Part shown: positions 1-8,212 of the stretch, one piece after another
How the letters are laid out: each line of letters opens with the position of its first letter
How positions within the stretch are numbered: the first letter of the stretch is position 1
Source: Planctomycetota bacterium
GTDB lineage: Bacteria > Planctomycetota > Planctomycetia > Gemmatales > Gemmataceae
DNA length: 40,215 bases
Assembly (NCBI GenBank): GCA_021781415.1
Contig: JAJXWW010000135.1
Span: forward strand, 1-40,215
Reading direction: 5' to 3'
Notes under the pieces: model-generated
What the model saw: only the letters and a program-made list of their open reading frames with translations
Database searches by the model: none
What the model was told of the DNA's origin: nothing
Translations under genes and position numbers: made by a program

Positions 1-3000
1 GGCGCACCCCCACTCGGAGTCGGCTCAGGGGGCTTACGCCCCCCGCTCGGAGTAGCATCCCCCATCGCTGTGGTGGGTATGGCTGCGCACTTTGGGCCGT
101 GGAAATCGCTGCGCGAGGTGCAACGGCGTCTCCTTGGCGGCAACAACGACGGCTCGCCAACTTCGCCGCCGCATTGGTGGGGCGTGCCGGAGAGCGAGTG
201 GTTCCGCGAACAAGGGTACGACGAGCGCACGTTCGCCGGCTATTACGTCGATCGGGAGTTTAGGATTCGCGCGGATCGCTTTCGCATCCCGCCGCGCGAA
301 TTGCAGGAGACGCTGCCGCAACAGTTGCTTATGCTCCAAGTCGCCGCCGACGCCCTCGACGCCGCCGGCTTCTCCGAGGATCGCCGGGCGAATACCGGCG
401 TCTTCGTCGGTCTGAGTCTGGATCTGAACACCACGAATTTTCACTTCCGTTGGTCGCTCCCGCCGGAGCTGCGCGACGCGGCGGGACCACCATTGACCGC
501 CAGTCGGACGATGGGATCGCTGGGCAGCATCGTGGCCAGCCGCATCGCGCGCGAGTTCCATTGCGGCGGCCCCAGTTTCACGATCAGCAGCGAAGAAAGC
601 TCCGGCCTGCGCGCCTTGGAGGCCGCCGTTCGCTCGTTGCAACAAGGTGAGACCGATTGCGCGATTGCGGGCGCGGTCGATCTTGCCGGCGACGTGCGCA
701 CGGTGTTGGCCGCTCATGCGCTTCGACCCTATTCGGAGAACGCGATGCCCGGCGAAGGCGCGGCCGCCGTCGTTCTCAAACGGCTCGACGACGCCGTGCG
801 CGACGGCGACACGATCCACGCCGTCATCAAGGGGATCGGCGTGGCCGCTACATGTGAATTGGCCTTGGAGCGCGCCTATATCGAAGCCGAGGTCGATCCC
901 GCCTCGGTGGGATACGTCGAGATGGCGGGCGACGACCGCACCAACGAGACCCGCGCCCTTTCCACTTTCTTTGCCGATTCCGCGCCGGCGCTGGGCAGCG
1001 CCAAGGCCGACCTCGGAGACACCGGGGCGGCGTCGGGATTCGCCTCACTGTTGAAAGCCTGTCTCTGTCTCGACCAACAGATTTTGCCGCCGCTGCGTCA
1101 TCTGGAACGCGAGCGCGAGGAATTAACGGATCGAGAAAATCGCTTTCTCTCGCTCGCTCAACCGCAATACTGGCTGCGCGACCGCGCCGCTGGTCCCCGC
1201 CGCGCCGGCGTCGGTTCGATGAGCGTGGGCGGCAATTGCGTTCATGTCGTTGTCGAAGCGTGGGAGCAGGCCGCTGGCCTGGATCGTTCGGATCGTCAAC
1301 ATCCGTTGGGACAGGCGAGCGAGTCGCTGTTCGTCGTCGAAGGCAGGGAACCCCGCGCTCTGATCGAGAGGCTCGAACGATTGCGCGGCCATCTCGGAGC
1401 CTCGCCGGATGCCGCCCTGAGCGAATTGGCGCGCTCTTGGTTCGAGAAAAATCCATTGGTTTCCTCGATGCCTTTGGCCGTGTCGTTGGTGGCGCGCGAC
1501 CGCGTGGAGTTGGTCGAACAGATCGACGAAGTTCTCCGCGCTCTCCGCGACGACCCCTCGCGTCCCCTATCGCTCCGACCGGCCCAGCGCGATCGAGTGT
1601 TTTATTCTCCGATACCGTTGGGACGCACGGGCCGCGTCGCCTTCGTCTACCCCGGTTCCGGCAACGATTACCCCGGCATGGGCCGCGATGTTGCCGTTCA
1701 TTGGCCGGAAATCCTTCGCCGCCAAGACGGCGAAAATGAGTATCTGTTTAGTCAATATCTCTCAAAAATCTTCTGGAATGGGCGCGAAAAACCCGCGCCG
1801 TCGGTGTTCGAGCGCATTTTCGGGCAGGTGACGCTCGGTAGTTTGCTCACCGACGTGGTGCGTCGATTCGGCGTGCGCGTCGATGCGGCCATCGGCAACA
1901 GCCTGGGTGAATCGGCCGCCTTGTTTGCTCTGCGCGGCTGGACGGATCGCGATGCCATGCTGCGCGCCATGAACGCCTCGCCGCTCTTTGTCACCGATTT
2001 GGCGGGTCCGTGCGACGCCGCGCGGAAAGCATGGCGACTGCCGCCCGATGTCCCCGTCGAGTGGACGACGGGAATCGTGGACCGTGGCCCCAGCGCGGTG
2101 CGCAGCGCGCTCTCCGGTTTGAAGCGGGCCTATTTGCTCCTCATCAACACGCCGCGCGAATGTGTGGTCGGCGGCGACCGAGGGGAAGTGCAAACGCTGG
2201 TCGAACGGCTGGGCTGCCAATTTCTGCCGCTGCAGGAGACATCGACCGTCCACTGTCCGGTGGTCCGCGAAGTGGCGGAGGCGTATCGCGCGCTGCACCG
2301 TCTGCCGACCTCGCCGCAACCGGGTATCCGCTTCTACAGCACGGCGCTGGCCCGCTCCTACGAGTTGACTTCCGACACCGCCGCCGACGCCATCCTGGCC
2401 CAGGCGCTCGACACGGTCGATTTCCCCGCTGTCATTGAAGCCACCTACCGCGATGGGGTGCGCATCTTTTTGGAGATGGGACCGGGAGCATCTTGCACGC
2501 GCACCATCGATGCGATTCTCGGCGACCGACCCCATCGGGCACGTTCGGCCTCGGTCGCCGGAAGCGACGGTGTTTCGCTGGTTTTGCGCGTGTTGGCGCA
2601 CCTGTGCGCCGAGCGCGTGGCGGTCGATCTGTCGCGGTTGTACGTCCCGGAGCCGATGCCCCGCGTTGTCCATCCGCCGGTCGAGAGACGATTATTGAGC
2701 GTGCCGGTGGGCGGCGCGCCGTTCGTGGTGGAAAATCCAACGGCCGAGACAACTCAACCAGTCAGAGAAGAGACGAACCATCGCGTGGCGATCCCCTCCG
2801 TTCCCGTCGCCGTTCCAGAGCCGGCAGCTGTTTCGCCGCCGTTGTCGTTCGAGGCGGCGAACTCGGGAGGCGAATTGTCTACGTCGATAGGGGAAATTGT
2901 GGCCTCACGCCAGGCAACGGGCGAGGCTCACGCGGCTTATTTGCGTCTGGCCGCCACACTTCAGCGCGGCTTGATGGACAATCTTCAATTTCAGGCTCGA

Positions 3001-5460
3001 TTATCCGACCACTTCCTGGCGAGCGGTGGGCGTCGGCCCGCCGATTTCTCCGTTCAACCTCAGGGGGCTGACGCCCCCCGCTCAGTGGTGACTCAGGGGG
3101 CTGACGCCCCCCGCTCAGTGGTGACTCAGGGGGCTGACGCCCCCCGCTCGGTGGTGGCGTTCGATCGCGCTCTCTGTCTGGAGTTTGCCATCGGTTCCAT
3201 CGGTCGCGTTCTCGGTCCCGATTTCGCCGCCATCGACAATCACCCCACGCGCGTTCGGCTGCCGGACGAACCGTTGATGCTGGTCGATCGCATCCTCACG
3301 GTCGAGGGCGAGCCGCGTTCACTCACGTCGGGCCGCGTCGTTACCGAACACGACATTCACCCCGGCGCGTGGTATCTCGACGGAGATCGCATCGCCACTT
3401 GCGTCGCCATTGAGGCGGGACAGGCCGATTTGTTTCTGTCGGCGTATCTTGGCATCGACTTTCAGACGCGCGGCCATGCCGTTTACCGTCTGCTCGACGC
3501 GGCGGTGACCTTCCATCGCGGTCTGCCCCGTCCCGGACAGGTCATCCGCTACGACATACGCATCGAACGCTTCTTCCGTCAGGGCGATACCTATCTGTTC
3601 AAGTTTCAGTTCGACGGCAGCGTCGACGGCGAGCCGTTGTTGACGATGAAAAACGGCTGCGCCGGATTCTTCACCGCCGAGGAGTTAGCGGCCGGCAAAG
3701 GCGTCGTGCAGACGACCCTCGACACGCGCCCCCTGCCCGGCATTCAGCCCGACGATGCCTCCGAGTTGCCTCCTCTGGGCAAGGAATCGTACAGCGCCGA
3801 ACAACTGGACGCCCTGCGGGCCGGCGATCCCGAAGGCTGTTTCGGCTCGCTCTTCGCCGGTCGCCGTTTGCCGGAGGGATTGCGACTGCCGGGCGGCCGC
3901 ATGAAACTCGTCGACCGCGTATCGCATCTCGATCCCAAGGGCGGACGCTTCGGGATCGGCATCCTCCGCGCCGAGGCCGACATCGTGCCGGATGCCTGGT
4001 TTTTGACTTGCCATTTCGTGGACGATTGCGTCATGCCCGGCACACTGATGTACGAGTGCTGCCTGCATACGCTGCGAGTTTACCTGTTGCGTCTCGGCTG
4101 GATTGCAGACCTGGAAGGTGTGGTATGCGAGCCTGTCCCCGGCGTGGCCAGCGTTCTGAAGTGCCGCGGTCAAGTGACGGCGGCGACGGGCACCGTCACC
4201 TACGAAGTGATTTTGAAGGAGCGCGGCTATCGACCGGAACCGTACGCGCTGGCCGACGCGCTGATGTATGCCGACGGAAAGTTGATCGTTGAGATTACCA
4301 ATATGTCGGTGCGTCTGACGGGCCTTACGCGCGAAGCAATCGCCGATGGCTGGCGCGCCACCTCACCAGCCCGCGGCGCAAGCAAGGGACCATCCGCCTC
4401 CTTTTCTCGTCAACACATTCTCGCCTTCGCCACCGGCAAACCGTCCGACGCCTTCGGCGAACCCTATCGGGCTTTCGATGAAGGGCGATTCGTGGCGCGA
4501 CTGCCCGGCCCGCCGTTCTCGTTTCTCGATCGCGTCGAACGCATCGAGGCCGAGCAATACAAGATGGTCGCCGGCGGCCGGATCGAAACGGAATACGATG
4601 TTCCTCCCGATGCCTGGTACTTCGCTTCCGAGCGGCAGCCGATCGTGCCGTTCGCCGTACTGCTGGAAATCGCCTTACAATCGTGTGGATTCTTGGCTGC
4701 CTACGCCGGGTCGGCGTTAACCAGTCCAACCGATCTCGCCTTTCGCAATCTCGAAGGCGAGGCCGAGTTGTTGCAGCCGGTGATGGCCAACGCCGGCACA
4801 CTGATAACCCGCGTTTGTCTTCAGCGCGTGTCTTCTTCGGGCGGGATGATTATCCAAAACTACGATTTCGACGTGCGGCGCGGCTCGCAGTCGGTCTATC
4901 GCGGGCAGACGACCTTTGGCTTCTTCTCCCGCGAAGCCCTGGCACAGCAGGTCGGCATCCGCGAAGTGAAACCTTTCGACTTACCCGCGGGACGAAGTTT
5001 CGATTACCCGCGCCAAGCGCCGTTTCCCGACGATCACCTCCGCATGATCGATCGCATCGAATGCTTCGCGCCGGAGGGCGGAACGCACGGACTGGGGTTC
5101 ATCGAAGGCCGCAAAACGGTCAACCCGGACGAGTGGTTCTTCCAGGCGCATTTCTACCAAGATCCGGTATGGCCCGGCTCGCTTGGCTTGGAAGCGTTCT
5201 TGCAATTACTCAAAGCGGCGGCGGCGGAGCTTTGGCCGGATGCGCGCCTCGGCCGCTTCTTGGCTTGCCCCGCCAAGCCGCACCGCTGGCGCTATCGCGG
5301 CCAAGTCGTGCCGAGCAACAAACTCGTCACGGTGCAGGCGGTCATCACCTCCCGCGACGACGCCACACGCACCCTGACCGCCGACGGATATTTGCTCGTC
5401 GATGGCTTAATTATCTATCAGATGAACGATTTCTCCTTGAGAATAGACGATAGCCGGTAG
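1..5460 (+). CDS. pfaC: PfaC/Pfa3-like polyunsaturated lipid synthase: CLF-AT-DH-DH (5' end outside window)
   Basis: Iterative PKS/FAS-type subunit of a PUFA-like secondary lipid synthase. The frame is open to the left edge, so the gene starts upstream; a GTG at 70 lies inside the domain start (PIAVVGM) and is not credible as the true start. Numbering from that GTG, residues 1-400 have a ketosynthase fold, but the Cys site is Glu176 and both His sites are changed (Ala286, Asp317), as in a chain-length factor. Residues about 520-840 are an acyltransferase with GNSLGES (Ser611) and a later STVHCP histidine. Then come four hotdog folds in two pairs, each a degenerate copy plus one with the FabA-like His (CHF, then AHF): DH1 and DH2. 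No AGPAT domain follows. The order matches PfaC/Pfa3, so an active KS upstream is likely (inference). oleA follows 72 bases later on the same strand. A translated 33-base triple repeat sits in the AT-DH linker. Confidence 0.85.
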   Translation, partial: GAPPLGVGSGGLRPPLGVASPIAVVGMAAHFGPWKSLREVQRRLLGGNNDGSPTSPPHWWGVPESEWFREQGYDERTFAGYYVDREFRIRADRFRIPPRELQETLPQQLLMLQVAADALDAAGFSEDRRANTGVFVGLSLDLNTTNFHFRWSLPPELRDAAGPPLTASRTMGSLGSIVASRIAREFHCGGPSFTISSEESSGLRALEAAVRSLQQGETDCAIAGAVDLAGDVRTVLAAHALRPYSENAMPGEGAAAVVLKRLDDAVRDGDTIHAVIKGIGVAATCELALERAYIEAEVDPASVGYVEMAGDDRTNETRALSTFFADSAPALGSAKADLGDTGAASGFASLLKACLCLDQQILPPLRHLEREREELTDRENRFLSLAQPQYWLRDRAAGPRRAGVGSMSVGGNCVHVVVEAWEQAAGLDRSDRQHPLGQASESLFVVEGREPRALIERLERLRGHLGASPDAALSELARSWFEKNPLVSSMPLAVSLVARDRVELVEQIDEVLRALRDDPSRPLSLRPAQRDRVFYSPIPLGRTGRVAFVYPGSGNDYPGMGRDVAVHWPEILRRQDGENEYLFSQYLSKIFWNGREKPAPSVFERIFGQVTLGSLLTDVVRRFGVRVDAAIGNSLGESAALFALRGWTDRDAMLRAMNASPLFVTDLAGPCDAARKAWRLPPDVPVEWTTGIVDRGPSAVRSALSGLKRAYLLLINTPRECVVGGDRGEVQTLVERLGCQFLPLQETSTVHCPVVREVAEAYRALHRLPTSPQPGIRFYSTALARSYELTSDTAADAILAQALDTVDFPAVIEATYRDGVRIFLEMGPGASCTRTIDAILGDRPHRARSASVAGSDGVSLVLRVLAHLCAERVAVDLSRLYVPEPMPRVVHPPVERRLLSVPVGGAPFVVENPTAETTQPVREETNHRVAIPSVPVAVPEPAAVSPPLSFEAANSGGELSTSIGEIVASRQATGEAHAAYLRLAATLQRGLMDNLQFQARLSDHFLASGGRRPADFSVQPQGADAPRSVVTQGADAPRSVVTQGADAPRSVVAFDRALCLEFAIGSIGRVLGPDFAAIDNHPTRVRLPDEPLMLVDRILTVEGEPRSLTSGRVVTEHDIHPGAWYLDGDRIATCVAIEAGQADLFLSAYLGIDFQTRGHAVYRLLDAAVTFHRGLPRPGQVIRYDIRIERFFRQGDTYLFKFQFDGSVDGEPLLTMKNGCAGFFTAEELAAGKGVVQTTLDTRPLPGIQPDDASELPPLGKESYSAEQLDALRAGDPEGCFGSLFAGRRLPEGLRLPGGRMKLVDRVSHLDPKGGRFGIGILRAEADIVPDAWFLTCHFVDDCVMPGTLMYECCLHTLRVYLLRLGWIADLEGVVCEPVPGVASVLKCRGQVTAATGTVTYEVILKERGYRPEPYALADALMYADGKLIVEITNMSVRLTGLTREAIADGWRATSPARGASKGPSASFSRQHILAFATGKPSDAFGEPYRAFDEGRFVARLPGPPFSFLDRVERIEAEQYKMVAGGRIETEYDVPPDAWYFASERQPIVPFAVLLEIALQSCGFLAAYAGSALTSPTDLAFRNLEGEAELLQPVMANAGTLITRVCLQRVSSSGGMIIQNYDFDVRRGSQSVYRGQTTFGFFSREALAQQVGIREVKPFDLPAGRSFDYPRQAPFPDDHLRMIDRIECFAPEGGTHGLGFIEGRKTVNPDEWFFQAHFYQDPVWPGSLGLEAFLQLLKAAAAELWPDARLGRFLACPAKPHRWRYRGQVVPSNKLVTVQAVITSRDDATRTLTADGYLLVDGLIIYQMNDFSLRIDDSR
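24..50 (+). repeat. GC-rich palindromic repeat unit inside the synthase frame
   Basis: One copy of the CTCAGGGGGCT-n-ACGCCCCCCGCTC element. It carries a GGGGGC/GCCCCC stem with a four-base loop. It lies in the linker before the CLF domain and is translated in frame (GGLRPPLG). The same element occurs three times at 3061-3159 and as an inverted pair at 13559-13613. Confidence 0.75.
3061..3159 (+). repeat. Three tandem 33-base palindromic repeats translated as 11-residue units
   Basis: Three copies start at 3061, 3094 and 3127 with an exact 33-base period (11 codons). Each contains CAGGGGGCTGACGCCCCCCG, a short palindrome, followed by a CTCAGTGGTGACT-type tail that varies slightly in the last copy. 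The encoded unit is QGADAPRSVVT. The array lies between the acyltransferase and the first hotdog domain, where extra linker length is likely tolerated. Because the period is a multiple of three, the frame is kept. Confidence 0.9.
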
Positions 5461-5504
5461 GCAGTAGCAGAGACGGATACTACGTTACTACTGACTACCG
5501 GCTA
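5451..5504. repeat. Inverted repeat overlapping the synthase stop codon
   Basis: Arms 5451-5467 and 5488-5504 (17 bases, one mismatch) form a hairpin. The left arm, TAGCCGGTAGGCAGTAG, contains the stop codon at 5458-5460. Further CTACTGG/CTACCGAC-like units continue to about 5515. There is no T-run, so this looks more like an intergenic palindromic repeat than a rho-independent terminator. It could modulate readthrough into oleA. Confidence 0.6.
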
Positions 5505-5532
5505 CTGGCTACCGACTATTGACAGCTAAAAA

Positions 5533-6570
5533 ATGAAATACTCTCGTGTATTCCTCGATGCCATCGGTTATGAGTTAGCACCCGTGGTTGTCACCACGCA
5601 GGAGCTGGAAGCGAGGCTGCGTCCGGTATATGAGGCGCTGCGCGTGTCGGAGGGACAGTTGGAAGCGCTGACCGGCATTGTCGAACGGCGCTGGTGGGAG
5701 CCGGGCTATCCGCCGTCGCGCGGGGCGGTGCAGGCGGGCCGCAAGGCGTTGGCGCAATCGAATGTGCGGCCGGAAGACGTGGACGCCGTGATCTACACGG
5801 CCGTCTGCCGCGAGGAGTTTGAACCGGCCACCGCTTGCCGCGTCGCCGCCGAGTTGGGCGTTCGTCCCGAAATCGTTTACGACATCAGCAACGCCTGCCT
5901 CGGTGTTCTCAACGGCATCGTGGACGTGGCCAATCGCATCGAGTTGGGACAGATCCGCGCCGGGCTGGTCGTCTCGTGCGAAACGGCCCGGGACATCAAT
6001 GAGATTACGATCGAGAAAATGCTGGAAGCGCGCAGCATGGAAGTCTTCGTTCAATCGCTGGCCACGCTGACCGGAGGCTCCGGAGCCGTGGCCGTCCTCG
6101 TCACCGATGGTTCCTTCGCTACACCGCCGCGCCGCCGCGTGATTGGAGGAACCATGCAAGCCGCTCCGCAACACTATGGACTTTGCCGATGGGGTTTAGA
6201 GGGAATGCGCCAAGCATTGCGGCCGTTCGCCTCCACCGACGCTGCCGCCGTCCTTCGCCACGGCGTCGAATTGGGTCTGCGCTCCTGGAGCGCCTTCCTG
6301 GCCGGCATGGGATGGGCCGCGGATTCGGTCGATAAGGTCATTTGCCATCAAGTCGGAGCCAGCCACCGCGATTCGATCCTCAAGGCGTTAGGCATCGCCG
6401 AGGAAAAGGAGTTTTCGACGTATCAATATCTGGGAAATATGGGAACTGTCTCGCTGCCGTTGACGGCGGCGCTGGCGGAGGAGCGCGAGTTTCTGTGCCC
6501 CGGAGACCGCGTCGGCTTCCTCGGCATCGGCAGCGGTTTGAATTGTCTGATGCTGGGCGTCGAATGGTGA
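5533..6570 (+). CDS. oleA: OleA, thiolase-fold acyl-CoA/ACP head-to-head condensing enzyme
   Basis: OleA joins two activated fatty acyl chains by Claisen condensation to a 2-alkyl-3-ketoacid, the first step of long-chain olefin synthesis. The 345-residue protein has the family length. The sequence shows catalytic Cys122 (SNACLGVLNG), His272 (CHQVG), Asn302 (GNMGT) and Glu97 in an EPATA motif that matches the OleA-specific EPSTA glutamate. The C-terminus GIGSGLNCLM is also characteristic of OleA rather than FabH. It starts 72 bases after the PfaC-like gene on the same strand, suggesting that the polyene acyl chain is handed to OleA. The partners oleB, oleC and oleD lie on the opposite strand at 18650-22266. 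FabH-like or other KASIII activity is a less likely alternative. Confidence 0.88.
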   Translation: MKYSRVFLDAIGYELAPVVVTTQELEARLRPVYEALRVSEGQLEALTGIVERRWWEPGYPPSRGAVQAGRKALAQSNVRPEDVDAVIYTAVCREEFEPATACRVAAELGVRPEIVYDISNACLGVLNGIVDVANRIELGQIRAGLVVSCETARDINEITIEKMLEARSMEVFVQSLATLTGGSGAVAVLVTDGSFATPPRRRVIGGTMQAAPQHYGLCRWGLEGMRQALRPFASTDAAAVLRHGVELGLRSWSAFLAGMGWAADSVDKVICHQVGASHRDSILKALGIAEEKEFSTYQYLGNMGTVSLPLTAALAEEREFLCPGDRVGFLGIGSGLNCLMLGVEW

Positions 6571-6609
6571 GGGGCGAGAATGCTCGAAAAATTACCCCCT
6601 CACCCCAAC

Positions 6610-6639
6610 CCCTCTCCCCCTGAGTACAAGGGGAGAGGG
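6610..6639. terminator. C-rich/G-rich hairpin between convergent genes
   Basis: CCCTCTCCCC (6610-6619) pairs perfectly with GGGGAGAGGG (6630-6639) around a ten-base loop. It lies in the 104-base gap between the ends of oleA and the DUF1501 gene. Position suggests a bidirectional transcription barrier, but there is no T-run. The CCTCACCCCAACCCCTC-type text resembles a common dispersed bacterial repeat, so termination is not certain. Confidence 0.4.
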
Positions 6640-6674
6640 AAGAGGGGCTTCTCGGATCGCCTCTTCGCTTTGCT

Positions 6675-7979
6675 TCATACCAACTCGGCGATGGGCTTGC
6701 CGCCGTCGTTCATCGGCGTGGGACGACCGCTCTGATCCTTATAGTGCAGATCGCTCGGCACGCCCAGAACGTGAAATACCGTGGCCATCAGATCCAGGGG
6801 CGTGATCGGCGTTGTTTTCGGCGTCTCGGCCTTGGCGGTGGATTCGCCGATGGCTTGGCCCATCTTGAGACCGCCGCCCGCGAGTGCCAGGGTGGACAAG
6901 GGTGCCCAGTGATCGCGGCCCGCGCTACCGTTGATGCGCGGCGTGCGGCCGAACTCGCCGGTAATGACCAACAGAATGTCTTGGTCCAAACCGCGATCCG
7001 AGGTGTCGTTCACGAAGGCGGACACGGCGCGGTCTACTTGCGGGCCAAGCTGCTTCATGGCCGCTTCGATGTTGCCGTGCATGTCCCAGCCGCCGAAGTG
7101 CATGGTCACGAAGCCGACGCCCGCCTCGCACAAACGACGCGCCATGAGCATTTGTTGCCCGAGTCCCTGACCGTAGGCATCGCGCGTGCGGGGATCTTCG
7201 CGCGTCACATCGAATGCCTCGCGCGCCCGACTGAGTATCAACTCGAATGCCTGCGACTCGAAACTATCCAAGCCTTGCATGAGGCCGCTTCGGTCGAGAG
7301 AACGGTCGACGGTGTCGAACGTCTTTAGCAGTGATCGGCGGTCGGACAAGCGGTCGAGGGCAACCTTGAGGTCCATGTTGCCGCGCGCACTGCCGCCGAC
7401 ATCGAAGGGTGCATACGACGAGCCGAGCCAGGCGGGACCGTCGCCGAGGATGCCACTCAGCCGCACATAAGTCGGCAAGCCGGTTTGGCTATTGTTGGCT
7501 CCACGATGGCGAGCCAGAATCGAGCCGAGACCGGGCTTGATCGGAGCCTGTCCGTTGTCGGCCGGTGGAAAATCGTAGCCGGTCATCACCCAGTGCGTTC
7601 CGCCGCCGTGGCCGGAGTTGCGATGCGCGAACGAGCGCACGAACGCCATCTTGTCGGCGACGCGCGCCATCTTCGGGAAGACGCCGCCCAGCTCGATGCC
7701 CGGCACATTGGTTTTGACCGCGCCCACGACGCTGCGGAACTCGGCGGGTGCCGACATCTTGGGGTCGAATGTCTCGATGTGGGTTGGCCCGCCTCCAAGC
7801 CAGAGCCAGACCACCGAGGTGTTGCGCGTAGATTTACCGCTCGCGGCGGCGGCGGCACGGTTTCGTAATAGGTCGGCCAGGGTCAACCCGCCGAGGCCGA
7901 GCGCGCCGGCTTGCATGAAATCGCGGCGCGAGAGGCCGTCGCACAGCGGCCCCCGATGCGATCCGAACAGTCCGAGCAT
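6675..7979 (-). CDS. DUF1501 family protein, Tat-exported
   Basis: A 434-residue member of the DUF1501 family, related in fold to sulfatases and alkaline phosphatases and greatly expanded in planctomycetes; substrate unknown. The N-terminus carries a twin-arginine signal (Ser17-Arg18-Arg19-Asp20-Phe21) followed by a glycine/alanine/leucine hydrophobic stretch, so export of the folded protein is expected. Family landmarks visible are WLWLGGGPTHIETFDPK near the mature start, a GHGGG-type histidine cluster, and ITGEFGRTPRINGSAGRDHW towards the C-terminus. The start is fixed by a strong AGGAG ribosome site just upstream (7985-7992). DUF1501 genes usually sit beside a DUF1549/DUF1553 cytochrome-like partner; none is next to this one. 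Confidence 0.88.
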   Translation of the reverse strand: MLGLFGSHRGPLCDGLSRRDFMQAGALGLGGLTLADLLRNRAAAAASGKSTRNTSVVWLWLGGGPTHIETFDPKMSAPAEFRSVVGAVKTNVPGIELGGVFPKMARVADKMAFVRSFAHRNSGHGGGTHWVMTGYDFPPADNGQAPIKPGLGSILARHRGANNSQTGLPTYVRLSGILGDGPAWLGSSYAPFDVGGSARGNMDLKVALDRLSDRRSLLKTFDTVDRSLDRSGLMQGLDSFESQAFELILSRAREAFDVTREDPRTRDAYGQGLGQQMLMARRLCEAGVGFVTMHFGGWDMHGNIEAAMKQLGPQVDRAVSAFVNDTSDRGLDQDILLVITGEFGRTPRINGSAGRDHWAPLSTLALAGGGLKMGQAIGESTAKAETPKTTPITPLDLMATVFHVLGVPSDLHYKDQSGRPTPMNDGGKPIAELV

Positions 7980-8212
7980 GATACTCTCTCCTTTGCTGCA
8001 CTCACGCGACTTTCCGCGACGAACCGCGACAGGTGGGAAGCGGCTGCGAAAAGTGGTGGTCTTGTGGAGGGAACCAACAACAGCTTAAGACTAATCCGTC
8101 TCTTCCGAGCGGTCAATGGTCAATTCGCAAAAACTCAAGCGGAGCGGTCAGCGTCAGCAGAGGGATGCGACGCTCCCCGTTTTACGCTGCCGACCCGAAC
8201 TCGGAAGATACC

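Noticed and set aside
1762..2673. Minus-strand open frame opposite the acyltransferase domain
   Set aside because: The plus strand encodes a clear acyltransferase with active-site motifs; the opposite frame has no recognisable domain.
3061..3159. Possible CRISPR array (three direct repeats)
   Set aside because: The copies are contiguous with no spacers, lie in an open frame, and match a palindromic element found elsewhere in the window.
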